Source: Blasia pusilla | Taxonomy: Eukaryota; Marchantiophyta; Marchantiopsida; Blasiales | Direction: 5' to 3' | Assembly: GCA_050084515.1 (NCBI GenBank) | Contig: CM114271.1 | Location: 12,586,001 to 12,650,000, forward strand | DNA length: 64,000 nt | Shown: positions 49,508 to 61,604 of the stretch, one piece after another | How positions within the stretch are numbered: the stretch's first letter is position 1 | Layout: each line of letters opens with the position of its first letter | Made by a program: the position numbers and the translations under genes | The notes under the pieces: model-generated | The model's input: the letters and a program-made list of their open reading frames with translations, nothing else | The model's database searches: none | What the model was told of the DNA's origin: nothing

Positions 49508-52500
49508 TTAGGAAACACTTGCAACTCCCTCACCAAATAGTAGGAAGTCATTGGGCTCAAATGATCCTAATATGCGTAGCTGGTCCCTATTCTTCACCCT
49601 CGATAGCATAACATAGGCTAATCCCATAGCAAAAATTGATTGTACAACCAGCACACAATGATCTTCCACGGTAGAACCCTCACTCTTGTGGGCAGTCATG
49701 GTATAGCCTAATATAAGTGGAAATGATCTCTTGATATATTTACGATTCAAGCCTTACCTCAGAGTACAAAAATTGGTTCTACCTATCCTGATAGAATGTC
49801 CATTGGATTGAAGAGTGACAACAATATAAACTAACTCATTGTCCTCATAAATACGATCACACACTATACCAAGAGATCCATTGGCTGCATGGCACTTCAA
49901 GTTAACATTAGATATAATCATAACTCGAAAATGTAGTGCAATGAATGGTAGTTGGTGAAAAGATTCAACATTTAACCAGATATCAAATTCTAGTTGTGGA
50001 GGAGCGTCAGAAATAACGTTTACTTTGATAATAGAGGCATCTCCAAAAATTCTTTTAAGCGACAGAGATTGACCATGGCAACGTCGTCATAATGAGTACA
50101 AATGATTGTTGTGCTAGAAGTTATGAAATTTGTAGCTTCAGTCTCAGACACAAAGTAGGATCATAGATTGTCATCAATTTGGGCCTGTGTTGGAAGAGCA
50201 GATTTGATAGAAGTTAGGAACTGATTGTAAAGAGGATCACTTGAATGGCGTACAAGTGTAACCAATTCAAAGGAGAGTACATTCTCCAGGAAAGTAGAGG
50301 AAGTAATATGGCAGCCATGGCATATATTGGAAACTTTATGGCTACAAACAGGCGGAAGCTGGCATAGGTTGCCTACAAGGATGAGCAACTTTCCACCAAG
50401 CAAATTCTGGGTGTTGCACTTTGTAACTTCATTTATTCTCATCACTATAATTTGCAAGAGATTTGTTGTCAACATTGAGAACTTATCAACTACAATTACC
50501 TGGGCAGCCTTAAGTCTCATGTAGGGATGTGAAGTAGCATGCATAGTTGGCATATCACCACAGATGGGAATGCTGAAAGCATAATGAACTGTAACAACTT
50601 CTACATGAAGACGAACAACAGCAATACCTATTGTTGCAGTGAGTAGAGGTGACATTCCCTTAGATTTCCACGAATCATATATGAATTTCACAAAAAAAGA
50701 ATTACCACAACCAGGTCCTCCTTTGAGAAGGACTAAATTAGATGTAAGAGATGTGATCTGGGCAAAGAGGAGTTTATATTCAGGATTGAGGATTGTAATG
50801 TCTAGCTGATTGGGCAAATCCTCTTCATATGGATGGACAGCTTCACTATGTATAGTTTCAAAATTAACAAAGGAACTCATATCCATGTCAAGCTTAGGCT
50901 GGAGAATGCTAGTTTCTTTAGCAATTATTTATGCCTCGTGAACTTGACTCCACAAGTTTCTTATTGCGTGGTCTTTTATGAGCTTATGAATGTCAGACAT
51001 ATCCTAGATTAATTTCCTATGAACGCACTTATGTAGATACCTCCAACTTATTGCCTGGAATGATGTGAGGGTTTGCTCAAATCTAAACGGAACATTCTCG
51101 AGAAGCACTAAATAAAAGAATTCATTCCACGGATGAAGTGGATGGAATTCAGTAAATCTAACAAGACGGTTAGTCATACTAAAAATATTACCTAAGTGAT
51201 CCAATCCAACAACTTTATCACTTTGATTCTTTGGATAGGCTTTCAAGATCTCATAATTGTTCCAATAAGCAAAGAATGATAGTTGTTCAAGAGCAGCTAG
51301 CATGTTTGCATAGAGAGTTGTGGGATGAATACATGATATAGATGCGGATTAGTAGAGATAAGTTCTCCTTGAGGGAGGGTTGCAATCAACATAGTGAACG
51401 GCATGTGATCTATATATAATTGGAATCTGAAGAGACGTTAGTGCAACTTCTGTTGATGGGACAAATTTGTTTTGAACAACCCTAGAGACAAGACGTAACT
51501 TAATGTCATCTAATCCACCAAGTCCGAGACATTAAGCTGATTCAGTATCAATATCTAAAGACCCAGTGGGTCCTGACTTCAAAGCATATTTGAGAAGATA
51601 AAACGACCAATCAGCATTGGTCACCCTTTGAATGTTCATGTGGGCTGCCCAGAGGAGGAGCACCAAGGGATGGTATGGAATGACATTACGGTGCTCAGTT
51701 GAGGGCCTAAAGTAGCTCCACTTCATTGAACACAGATCAATGAATGGTTGCAGATTAGGATTCACATCAATAGGGAATCCCAGGCGGAAGTATGGCTTCT
51801 GCGACCGCTTCCTCACTACGCAAACTCCTTCCTTGTACCGGTATAATTGCTTCTGAAGCACTAGGCTTAACAGTTCATCACTTGGTTTAGGGTAGATCCA
51901 TGATGCAGGAGATGGAGGAAGTGGTCAGCACATGGGATATATGAACTTATTTATGATGCAATTCGATCAACATCATTAAGATGGAGCCACAAAATCATAT
52001 GGCAATGCAAACTACCTGTGCCTTTTAGCTCATAGCAGAGCAAATATTTTGCAACTCTACCCAAAATACGTGGGCCTGAAAAAAGGTATGAAGACAAGAA
52101 AGAGTGCATTCTAGTATGGAATAATAATGCACACTCAGTTGGAGCATCGCTCCAAGTAATGTCAGGGTTGAACTTGGCAAGTATAGCTTCGATATTAGAA
52201 AATTCATTCCATCTTGTCGCAGATACTTCACCAAATGTTAATGTTAAGAAAAAATGTGGCATGCCCCATTTCTGCACCATAGCCTTTAGATCTTTCAAAT
52301 GCCTTCTATGCCATGCAGTGCTTCCTGGGATCTGGGGGCTAATTGAATACTTAGAAAGATGGTGATACAAGCTTGCATCACTCAAGTGGGGCTTATTTCT
52401 ACAAAGTTGGTCTAGTTCCCTACTTAGAAAAAATGTGTTTGAGGTAGAGCAAAACGCGATTGCCTATCGTATCTGGTACATTAATAAAGCATAAGGCTTA

Positions 52501-53438
52501 AACAAAGAAAATGGACTTGAAAGTTGGTGGCTCCGAGCATAATTATAATCAGAAAATATTGAGCTCCCTTGGAAATAGCCCCAATGGAAGGGGAAGGATG
52601 CAATCTCTAATGTCAATTTTGGATCTATTGACGCACCGTTTATATCAATCAAGAGTTTATCACGCGCAAATCCATTTGCTCTCACTGATATACTACCATT
52701 ATCAAATATGTCAATGGAAGTTCGTCTTTGAACACGTGGGGAGTACACAACATCCTAAAAGATATTGAGATCGGGATGGTAAGGATCGTGGCTCATGCTA
52801 TGTGTAACTTGTCCTTTTTCTTGGGAAGCTTTGATTATTCTTTGAACCAATGATTCAAGCTGGATAACTATTCCAGATGAAGGATTTGGAAATTCTATAA
52901 GTGCTCTATAATCTCTGTACAATGGATTGATTTCAATGTTTATCTTCAAGATCTCTTGCATGGCATGTGGAATAGGAGATTCTCTTGGTATTGCATTCAA
53001 CTGGAGGTTGAAACCAATAAAAGGTGAATCTAGCAAAGATGTTGCGGTGAAGAATCCCATGTGGAAGCCATTTAACTTCTTCTCTACTCCTCATCTAGAG
53101 TCAACTATGGAGAGGAGCTGCAATTGCAATAGTTCCACATTAAGCAACTGCGTAATGTAAGTTGGAGTCATATAGACATTGATTTGTGTGCGAGGTCCAA
53201 CTAAGATGCAAGTATCTCAGACATGGAAGTGACCTAGACAAGGTATTAAGTAATCTCCCATGAATCCATTGCATAATGCATATGGCGGATTGGCTAGGTC
53301 TTCGACAACACACATTTTTGTTTGAGGGTTACTAAATTGCACAACACCGTAATATCCACAACACTGCATGTCCTTGATGGTTAATGAGCATATGGCACAC
53401 CACCTCCGAAGGTAGGAATCAGCCCATGACCAATCCAT
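49508..53438 (-). pseudogene. Helitron Rep-helicase, decayed
   Basis: Helitrons move by rolling-circle replication using one Rep plus PIF1-type helicase protein. Rep: FFLTLTFGE near 52250, the HUH motif HCHMILWL near 51990, and the tyrosine motif WSFYLLKYALK near 51590 with two Tyr four residues apart. VIPYHPLVLLLWAAHMNIQRV lies just before it, as is usual. FHPLHPWNEFFYLVLLENVPFR (51070-51140) is the linker typical of the family. Helicase at 50161-50886: LLKGGPGCGNSFF (Walker A with Lys replaced by Asn), VVDKFSML (Glu to Lys) and GNLCQLPPV (Asp to Asn). The end AYVMLSRVKNRDQLRI lies at 49600. Most pieces share one frame, separated by single stops (for example near 52750, 52465, 51535, 51345 and 51003), with a frameshift near 51930. 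It cannot encode an active transposase. Element ends are not identified. Confidence 0.88.
52464..53438 (-). pseudogene. Helitron N-terminal region
   Basis: Upstream part of the same protein. Pieces are YLRRWCAICSLTIKDMQCCGYYG near 53390, FIGFNLQLNAIPRESPIPHAM near 53010 and YSPRVQRRTSIDIFDNGSIS near 52735. The last two share one frame with the Rep domain, separated by a TAG. The Cys-rich segment could be a zinc-binding region, but I cannot assign a family. The upstream limit is unknown. Confidence 0.5.
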
Positions 53439-54089
53439 GCAATGAGGCTAACAAGCAAGCTTTCTGTGATGGGAAACTCTACTACGTACATTTTCCCGGA
53501 GCTATGATAACCTTTTTCTTTTGAGACCTATCATTCTTTTCACTTGGCCTTTCCTTGAACTTGAGCTACCAAGTTGGGGTGCTCCTCTTCCCATTAGTGC
53601 AAGTGATTAAAAGGCCACCTTAGAGTCAATGGCTAAAAATAAAATAGAGCACTACACGAGGGAATACCAGGTGACCGTAGTTACAAATGCACAACGAGCC
53701 ACAACATAAAATTAGAACATGGCAATTACATGTAGTTGAAAATAAAATCCTGCAATGGCATTACCACCAGCTCTACTATGACAAATGAAAAGTACACAAC
53801 ATAGACAAAAGAAGGAAGCAAATGTGAAGAATTGAACAAAGCTAAGCACCTCGCAGGACCGATCGGTTGTGAAGAAGATGAGCACTTGTGAATTAGCGAC
53901 TACAGATGGAAGCTGTCCCTACTCCATAGAAAACTCACAATGTCTACATGCGCAAAAGAGAAAATTAAGGTACACAACATGCGCAAAAGAGAAAATTAAG
54001 GTACACAACATAAACGATACGTCAAAACAGACAAGGCCATGGTTGGACTATGGCCAGGGTGGTAAACTAAAATTGGTAAGAAGGAAAAT

Positions 54090-54170
54090 GATGCACTTCG
54101 ATAAAAACGTGTGATGGAAAACCCATCTGAAGTACAAAAGAGGGGTACTCAAAGAGTCAAAACCTGAAGG
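54090..54170 (-). repeat. 81-bp dispersed module, copy 2 (inverted)
   Basis: Reverse-complement copy of 9043-9123, nearly identical over 81 bp, about 45 kb away. Confidence 0.85.
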
Positions 54171-54613
54171 CCACAACAAGACCAGAAAAGGAAGAAGGGG
54201 GCATGAAGAGTGATTGAGGCATTGCTTAACGGCCAACATTAATTCGGGCGGAAGTGGAGGAGGTTCCAAGGGAGAGAAGTGAGACGGGGCAGCGGGTGGA
54301 AGCATGGCATCGAGGAGGGAAGGACTCGACCATAAAATATTTACCGTAACACATGGGGACAGGACGCAAGGACGGCAACGGATGAGTGATCGTTGCCATC
54401 CATCCCTTTAATGGTTGCGGTGCTCATCTACCTGGTTATCGACGCTTGAGCAATTTCGGGCTCCATCACAAATCATTTACGATGATTGATTGCTCATTCC
54501 CTTCTCGTTGGTTCTTCCTCTCATTCACATTCTTGCAATCTCTCTTCTCTGGTTTAAGGTCTATTCTCCCAGGTTTGCTGCTTTACGTGTTGTTTTGAGC
54601 TCCACTTCCGACG

Positions 54614-54767
54614 GCTATGCGCACTTCATGCAAAATTTGACAAAACTTCATGATTCCGAGCCGTGCAGGATTCAGAACTGCTTGTACTCGGCTGTGCGCA
54701 CTTCATGCAAATTTTGACAAAGCTTCATGATTCCGAGCCGTGCAGGATTCAGAACTGCTTGTACTCG
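54614..54767. repeat. Tandem duplication, 2 x 77 bp
   Basis: 54614-54690 and 54691-54767 are almost identical (GCGCACTTCATGCAAA to TGCTTGTACTCG). They differ at only a few bases, so the duplication is recent. Confidence 0.92.
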
Positions 54768-55229
54768 AAGTTAGTTGTTGCGTCCTACTTCCTGTTGTGA
54801 GCGCCATCCATCACCTGCGTGTAGTTCTCCTTGGTACTTTTCAAGATCGCTGCCACTCACAATCAGGTAAGCTATCTTAGCTTCCGCTTGTGTTCTCATC
54901 ACTCCTTACCCACTGCTTTTGTATTTTTACCTTATATCATTACTAGATGACCGAAACTACATGATTCCAAGACCTTCCGCCTCTCCCAACCCTCTACTTC
55001 TTGGACGCGTAGAACGGCCTCCATAGCCACCATGATCATCACCTAAAGCAGACCCAATTCGAATGAATCGACCCTTCGATGATGGACATGGATGACGCGG
55101 TGCACCTAACTGGTAGAAGCACTACCAGAAATTCCCAGCCTCGAGCAGATGTCAGCTTCAGAAATTAGAAGAGCCTCACGGTTATATCGTCCGCCGGATG
55201 TCCAGTCGCGCCTTTGGCTGCTAGAAAAA

Positions 55230-55740
55230 TCCCATTGTTCATCTGCCCTTTGTCGAGTGGATTTCTCCGCCTAGTCCAGTCGCCGGTCCCCACCCTGTCG
55301 TACTCACTCCTTCGTAGAGCTCTAGTGCATCATCATAACGTCCTAACCTAGAGTACACCCGAGTATGTGGGTCACCTCATCCGGAACCATCCCAGTCTCA
55401 TGCATTTTATCGAACCACTTGACAGCATCCATTGGAGCTTTTCACCGTAGGGCACAACTGATAAGAGTACTGGACGTATAATTATCCAGTTGAATACCAT
55501 CACCCACCATTTCCTCGGAAAATTCTTCAGCAACTTGCCATTGCTTCCTTGCACGCATGGTCCCCAGGATCACATTGTACACAACAATGTCGAGTCCAAA
55601 GTCTTGAGATTTGACCCACCTGAACAACCGAAGGATGAGATCATCACATGCTATCAAATGCATCGTCACACTGCTCACCATCCTCTGCTCGATGTGTTGC
55701 AATTCACAGTGCTTCTTGCCCACCACAACAGTTCCTCCGG
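55230..55740 (-). pseudogene. Pentatricopeptide repeat (PPR) protein relic
   Basis: PPR proteins bind organellar RNA through tandem 35-residue helical repeats. Visible on the minus strand: IVVYNVILGTMRARKQWQVA, then LDNYTSSTLISCAL and, after a TGA at 55442-55444, APMDAVKWFDKMHETGMVPDEV. One frame over near 55345 it continues with RVYSRLGRYDDALELYE. These are two to three P-type repeats, broken by a stop and a frameshift. The frame above 55740 shows no start or further clear repeats, so it is a fragment of a larger gene. Confidence 0.72.
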
Positions 55741-55770
55741 TGATTGAATCTCACCCCTCCCCCACCCGTC

Positions 55771-55843
55771 TCTCTCTCTCTCTCTCTCTGTGTGGTCCAT
55801 CGCTACACTCCGCCAACCCAATCTGTGTAGGAGTTGTTGCTAG

Positions 55844-55903
<60 letters not shown>

Positions 55904-55960
55904 GTCCATCGCTACACTCCGCCAACCCAATCTGTGTAGGGGTTGTTGCTAGCCAGCCAG
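55771..55960. repeat. Duplicated 62-bp unit with (CT)n tracts
   Basis: GGTCCATCGCTACACTCCGC to GTTGTTGCTAGCC occurs at about 55795-55844 and again at about 55902-55954. Each copy is preceded by a CT run (about 55771-55790 and 55845-55900). The array lies immediately after the SAUR stop codon, in its 3' region. Confidence 0.9.
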
Positions 55961-55970
55961 CTAGCGCGGA

Positions 55971-56382
55971 TCAAAATTCGTAGAACTCTAGAAGATCGTC
56001 CAGCTCTGTGGTCCTCACAGCGGGATGATTTGTAGCAAACAACCATAGCATGTGCTTGAAGAGCACAGCCTTGCAGGGGATGACGAGCCCGCCGCTATAG
56101 GAGAATCCAAATTCCTCCTCTGAGCGCTTGAGCAGCGCCTTGAAGAGATAGCGGTTGAGAAAGTGCGTGTTGATGACAAATCGCTTCTTCTCTCTCCCCA
56201 CATACACAGCCTTGAGGGATGTCCCGCGGAACAGCTCCTCCTGCGCAGAATGTAGTGGAGCGGCGGGTGGTGCTGCTGCTACTGGAGAGCTTCCCGCAAG
56301 AGCCATTGTCGTCCGTCGCGCTATGCTCAAAGCTGTTGCGACGCGCGAATCTCCTCACAATGCGTACAATTTGCCTCGTCAT
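55971..56382 (-). pseudogene. SAUR-like auxin-responsive protein, apparent frameshift
   Basis: SAURs are small intronless plant proteins induced by auxin that promote cell expansion by inhibiting PP2C-D phosphatases. The core KAVYVGREKKRFVINTHFLN, LLKRSEEEFGFSY and LVIPCKAVLFKHML is typical and ends at the stop at 55971. In that frame the only ATG is at 56306, giving 111 aa with an atypical N terminus. One frame over, from an ATG at 56382, is a basic start MTRQIVRIVRRFARRNSFEH and, just before the core, VPRDIPQG, which fits the expected VPKGH-type entry. So the N-terminal third and the core lie in different frames, with a net indel near 56215. This is either a recent pseudogene or a sequence error. 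Type is set to pseudogene for that reason. Confidence 0.8.
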
Positions 56383-56906
56383 TTTGATGTGTCCCGTTGT
56401 GTCTGGCAGAAACTCTTGAGAGCTCCGTGGAGCTCAATGCCGAGCTGTGAACGCTCAAATCATTGTTCCAACCAACTTTCACTGATGTGAACTCTAATAG
56501 ACTCGACTTCGGTGCAAGAAATCTTCAAGACCGCAGCGCACACCCACAACTGAGCTCACCTGCTGAAGACCCAATGCCATAATTCTTTTCCTCCACACTA
56601 CAACTCAAGTCGACGGCCTCCCCGCCTCCACGCGAGTCCTAGCGATCGCCCAAACCCATTGCACTGGACTTGAAATTCTCCAGATTTTCTCGATTGCTGA
56701 TGTTGGGAACTGTGAGGGCTTTGGCAACCTCACAGTACCCAACATAGCTATCGAACGTAAATTGGGTTGATCCAAAGCAAATGCAGTTGAGTTTCAATCC
56801 CGGACCGAGAGTAACTTCTGCCAAGGCAAATGATCGAGAACGCAAGAGCATAACCGTACGAAACGAGAAAGGGAGATGGAAAGGAAAACCGCACTGAGTG
56901 CCCGAA

Positions 56907-56964
56907 CTTCCAAGCTGACGCTCTGCCTGCTTGCAGGCAGAGCGTCATGGCGGGAGCTTGGAAG
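56907..56964. repeat. Long imperfect hairpin
   Basis: GACGCTCTGCCTG (56917-56929) and CAGGCAGAGCGTC (56934-56946) form a perfect 13-bp stem with loop CTTG. Outside it, CTTCCAAGCT (56907-56916) pairs with AGCTTGGAAG (56955-56964), with an 8-base bulge (ATGGCGGG) on one side. Confidence 0.93.
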
Positions 56965-57295
56965 TTTAGTGCAAAGCATGCCACCCTCGAGACTGCCATC
57001 GCACGAATCAAGCGTGCCTGCTCTACAACCGATGTAATGGAGCAAAACAGATCGAGCGTGAGGAAAGCCCGGGAGACGGCTGCCATACTTCCGCAATGCT
57101 TGTCTAGGATGCTCTCGGGCCAGGAAACGGAGTACCTAGCAAGACCATTCTTGTAGTGACACGTAGCATTGAGTCACCGCTGGATGCCCTCTGCATCCAG
57201 AACAACAACCAAGACCGAGAATTTATAACACACGGCCGTAAAAATCATTTATCAGCATTCTGCTTCAAACCAAAATTATGGCTACTATCGGAACC

Positions 57296-57555
57296 TGTTG
57301 TGAAAATTGAACCCTCAATGAACACTTGCCCGTACTATATTATCAGAAAAATATCTCAATTATATTAGTTGGTGGTCAATGCATAGATGTATAATTTTGT
57401 TGTGAAAATTTAACACTCAATGAACACTTGCCTGTACTATATAATCAGGAAAATATTTCAATTATATTAGTGAACACTTGCCTATACTATATAATCAGAA
57501 AAATATTTCAATTATATTAGTTGGTGGTTAATGTATGGATGTATAATTTTGAATT
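57296..57555. repeat. AT-rich tandem repeat, partial third unit
   Basis: The phrase TGAACACTTGCC, then TACTATATAATCAG and ATTTCAATTATATTAG, occurs three times (from about 57316, 57419 and 57472). The longer unit with TTGGTGGT and GATGTATAATTTTG occurs twice. The middle copy is shortened. Confidence 0.85.
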
Positions 57556-59407
57556 GAATTTGAACTCTAACCTCACTTCCAAAAAGTGATTATAAAAATG
57601 AGGAGATAATAAATATATAGATTTGGTATCATCCCGAGTTGATAACCATAATTCAACATCTACGATAGTTGGTTACGGTAAAGATTGAACAACTGCCATC
57701 TTTGTGCCCTTTATGTTGTACGCAGTTATTCTGTCATGATACAAAATCTGTAAAGGACGTTTTCTGTCTTATCAGATACGTTTTCTCTCAATTAAGGACA
57801 ATTTCCTACATTGGTCTTTCTATTTTTGTTCCTACCTGAACAAATTGAGTACAAATTGCTTGGTACAATTTTCCTTGTTGTGGTAGTAACCTTTCCATTT
57901 CATGCCATTTTCAAGGGGACCACAAGTTAAAGAGAACGAGCTCCACCAGGCGGAGTTGGTAACAATTTGACTGCATTCTTGGAATCGGGTTAATGCACAT
58001 ACAAATGATAGTCGAAACACAAATCTTCCTACGAGATTTATTTCCAATTATGATGGTGGCAGGGTAATATGCCTTTCGCTGGTGACAATGCTTGAAGGTG
58101 TGTATCTAGTGAGATGATACAAATTGGCACCCCCAGCTGACAACAGCCAAGACAGGCAATTATGAGTCTCCTACTACAATTGCTAGGCGGCTATACACAC
58201 TCCACACACAAAGCAATTTGAAAATCAAGAGATGGACCATGAACTGTGACTGCTTCTTGACCACATCACCTGCACCTATCATAAAGCAAATGTGACTGAA
58301 AGATGATGCGAGGCAAGCTGGATCTGGCACTGTAAACTGGTGAAAAGAAATGCTTACTCACAAATCAAACCACCCAAACATGATCATTTCGAATAGCTTG
58401 CGACTCATAGTTCATTTCTTAGAATTAGAATTACATAGAGGCCACATACATGCTTGCTGTGACCACTCTACAGAGCCACAGTACTCTTGTGAAAGCCTCT
58501 GCTACATGATTGTGCACATTAAGCCAAATTAGCTCTGCTTCACTGTTGTCTTGTTCTGTCCTCCAAGAAACCCTGTAAAACCACTCTACTAGAGGATTTG
58601 TGTTGGATTGGCTGGTCCTGTGTATAAACCTCAGACTACTTGCTCAAGTTTGCCTGGAAATTTCATTTCTTTTGGCAACTTAATAAGAATAGCCTATCTC
58701 TGCATGAGTACCTGTGTCCAAGCTCACTAAGACCAACTTCATACCCCGCACAAGACCTTTCTCCAAGCTCACTAAGACCAACATAATACCCAGCACAAGA
58801 TGCTGGGCGAAGCTATCAGACTCGGCACCTATTTCTGGAATGCATCTCAGCCTACAGCACTGGAAAGAATCGTCAGTCAAGCAGGAAAATTCTGCTTGGA
58901 TATAAGGATGGGGGGAAAATGACTGAAATCTTGGCTAGAACTCCTATTTCAGAAACTTCGCTTTTAAAGTACACTCAGGGTGGTCTCATGCTTTCCCTCA
59001 TCAACAGCCCGCGCTACATGGCCATTCAACTGACTGGTTTGTAAGTGAGTTCAGCAGGTGTGTTGCACCCTTGGATACTGACATAGGTATACTGACAATG
59101 TACATGGACTTAGTGCCCTGAATGGTGAATTCCACAACATCACTGGGAAGTGACTCACACTTGTTCGGACAACCAGACAGCTGCTGAAACCAAAGTTTCC
59201 TCCAAGTGGGCTTCCACTGTCAGTGTTGTCACTCTCTGCAGCACTAACTCACAATGAAAATAGCAAGTTTTGTCATGTTGATGTGCGAGGATCTACCCTA
59301 AAGAATTGAACCAGTCTTGACTACTCTGACAGACTACAAACAAGAAGAGACAGAAGTAGATGAGGACCAGGTAGAAGGGAATGCACAAAGGCTACTAAAC
59401 TACCACT
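57556..59407. other. Noncoding, probably includes carrier 3' region
   Basis: No recognisable gene. A 39-bp phrase, TCCAAGCTCACTAAGACCAA followed by ...GCACAAGA, is tandemly duplicated at about 58717-58755 and 58762-58800. The part next to 59408 presumably holds the 3' UTR of the carrier gene. Confidence 0.5.
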
Positions 59408-61604
59408 CTACCTTTGCTCTCCTTCTTCATCCTCTATAAGGATTTTCTTCAGAGCCTCATAGCACATGAATGAAATCCCAGCAGCTGGGATTAATTTGAA
59501 ACAACTTGCAGCAAGTCCTCTGTACAACCCAGCAGGACCTTGTTGTGCAAGAATGCTTTGCAACGCATGTGGAAGATTTTTATAGACCACACGACCACTT
59601 ACAGCCCCTAATTGCATTTGTTTCCTTGCAACCTCCAATGGAAAGGTTGTGGCACTTGCAAGGGCGGCAGATGTAGACCCCATGCACAGGGTGACCAAAT
59701 TTCCGACATTCTCCTGTTTAGTATACTTTTTGTAGGTCCTGCGTAGGGTGTCATAGACAAAGTAGTTTGTAGCAGCGTATGGTATAACTCCAATGAGACT
59801 TGGTGTGAGTCCCCTGTAGAGCTCTTTTGGTCCTTCTTCCTTGCAAATCTTCACCATAGCGTGTAGTAAGTTGTCGTACACACCCCGCTGCCATTGGAAA
59901 GAAAGTCAACCTTAAGTTTAAAGAGTAGACTGCTGAAATTGTGAGGTGAGTAGAAAAAATTGCTAGTCCAAGTGCAATTGACGCTTGTATGACATGTTTA
60001 ATTTCTTCAGACTATTTCAGATACCCTCTCATCAGAATCTTTTGGAGAAAACAAGAACGAGGGAGAAAGGACAGACCTGAATTGTCAACCGGGTCTTCAA
60101 TAACTCCAAAGGGTACATAATCAACGTTGAACAGACACCTGCTGTGGCACCTGCCACCGGTGCTATTGGAAAAGGAATGAGTGGCTTCTCCCCTTCTTTG
60201 CGAATCAGGAATTTCTTCACAGTATCATAGGCGAACAGCTGAAATTTCCGAGATCAATTCCACACAGTTAATAGGGTTCAGACCTGAACGAATGCGAATT
60301 CTCACACACAAAGATCCGTACCTACATGCCTGGACCACAATTGAGAAAGAGGCGTCATCTCAAGTATGGTGACAGTAGGATCATGATCTGACCAATAACG
60401 GCTTTGACTGGTCCAATCAAAAGTATTGCAGAACTGGTTTGTATGAGAAATTTCAAGAAATGGAGGTCAATTAAGCAGAAACAGTTCAGCCAAAGACTAT
60501 GGATCTCTCATAACAACTCAGACTGAAGGATTTTTCATGGGATATACAGAGAATCAGATATCACCAAAGAATTAACAGTTTCCCCACGCTGTGAATTCTT
60601 TGGTGAGGCTGAAAAGCATGCCCCAATCTCTGGATCACTCGCCCATATGTGACCCAAATTTTATGGCCAATAGGACTCGGAACACACTATCGGGGAACAA
60701 GAAGAATTCCAGAATACTGAGCTGCTCGAGACTATAGTTCACTCTTAACGAGAGGCGGACCATCATCCACCTAGAAATCTATAAATATAGCCTTCTCACA
60801 CTCGTGCGATCTTTTTGTTTCAAGATCTTAGACGTACGTTCAAATGCTTTTTCGGGATAACTAAAAGAAAATCCTACACCAACAAAAAATTGAGGCATCT
60901 AAACTAGGACTAAGAAATGAATAAGTCGCTATTGTAATCAGGATACTATTCCTGAAGACTCCTAATTCCACTCATTCTAAAGGGGCAACCCACACAAAGA
61001 ATTGAATTCATCCTCCTCCTACAATAAGCTCCAAGGTACAGAAAGCCTAGCTATGACCCACCTCAATCGCCTTGCTTGGGGCAACTCGAATGACATTGAC
61101 ACCATTTCCTCTGAACAGCCCTCGCCATCCCTCCTGTCCAACAATGTGATGGAAAACAGCTGGGACAGTATGACCACCGCTCCCAACCATAAGATGAGTT
61201 CTGATGGTCTCGAGTGGAGCGACACAGGTTCTAGAGAATGCTCCGGCAATCGCCCCACTCAGCAGCCTCTTCAAATTGGTATTCTTAACCTTCACGCGAA
61301 CAGGCCTGAGGAGAGGCTTAGAAGATTTTTCGATTGTCTTGCGCTCTTTACTTTCAGTTTCCAAAGCCTCTCTTACCTTGTCGACTTGAGGAAACAAAGT
61401 TCGAAGCTCAAATTCACTAACAGGCAACGGATCTGCGTGCCTAGGCGCAAACTCTAAACTGCGATCGGAGGGTTTGCATACTAGTGGTGGAAGAGCCGCC
61501 ACTCTCTCCGCCATCACTCGTTGCCTTTGTCTCTGCATTTGTCCAGCGCTCACTGCGGCTGGGCGCGCTGACAAAGTTTCCGCTGTTCCTCGAGCTCCAG
61601 CCAT
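59408..61604 (-). CDS. BT1: Brittle-1 type adenine nucleotide carrier, three exons
   Basis: A mitochondrial carrier family protein. Plant BT1 proteins move adenine nucleotides (or ADP-glucose in cereal endosperm) across plastid or mitochondrial inner membranes. Exons: 61604-61062, 60238-60077 and 59887-59408, all with GT/AG ends and phase 0, giving 394 aa. Three carrier repeats show the signatures PLETIR (130-135), PLELLK (224-229) and PLEVAR (318-323). LSGAIAGAFSRT, THLMVGSGG, PYAATNYF, AVSGRVVYKN and PAAGISFMCYEALKKILIE match BT1 closely, which separates it from ADP/ATP and SAM carriers. The first 105 residues are a low-conservation extension rich in Ala, Arg and Glu, as in BT1 proteins with transit peptides. 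Intron 1 is 823 bp, intron 2 is 189 bp. No damage is visible. Which organelle it serves cannot be told from the sequence. Confidence 0.95.
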
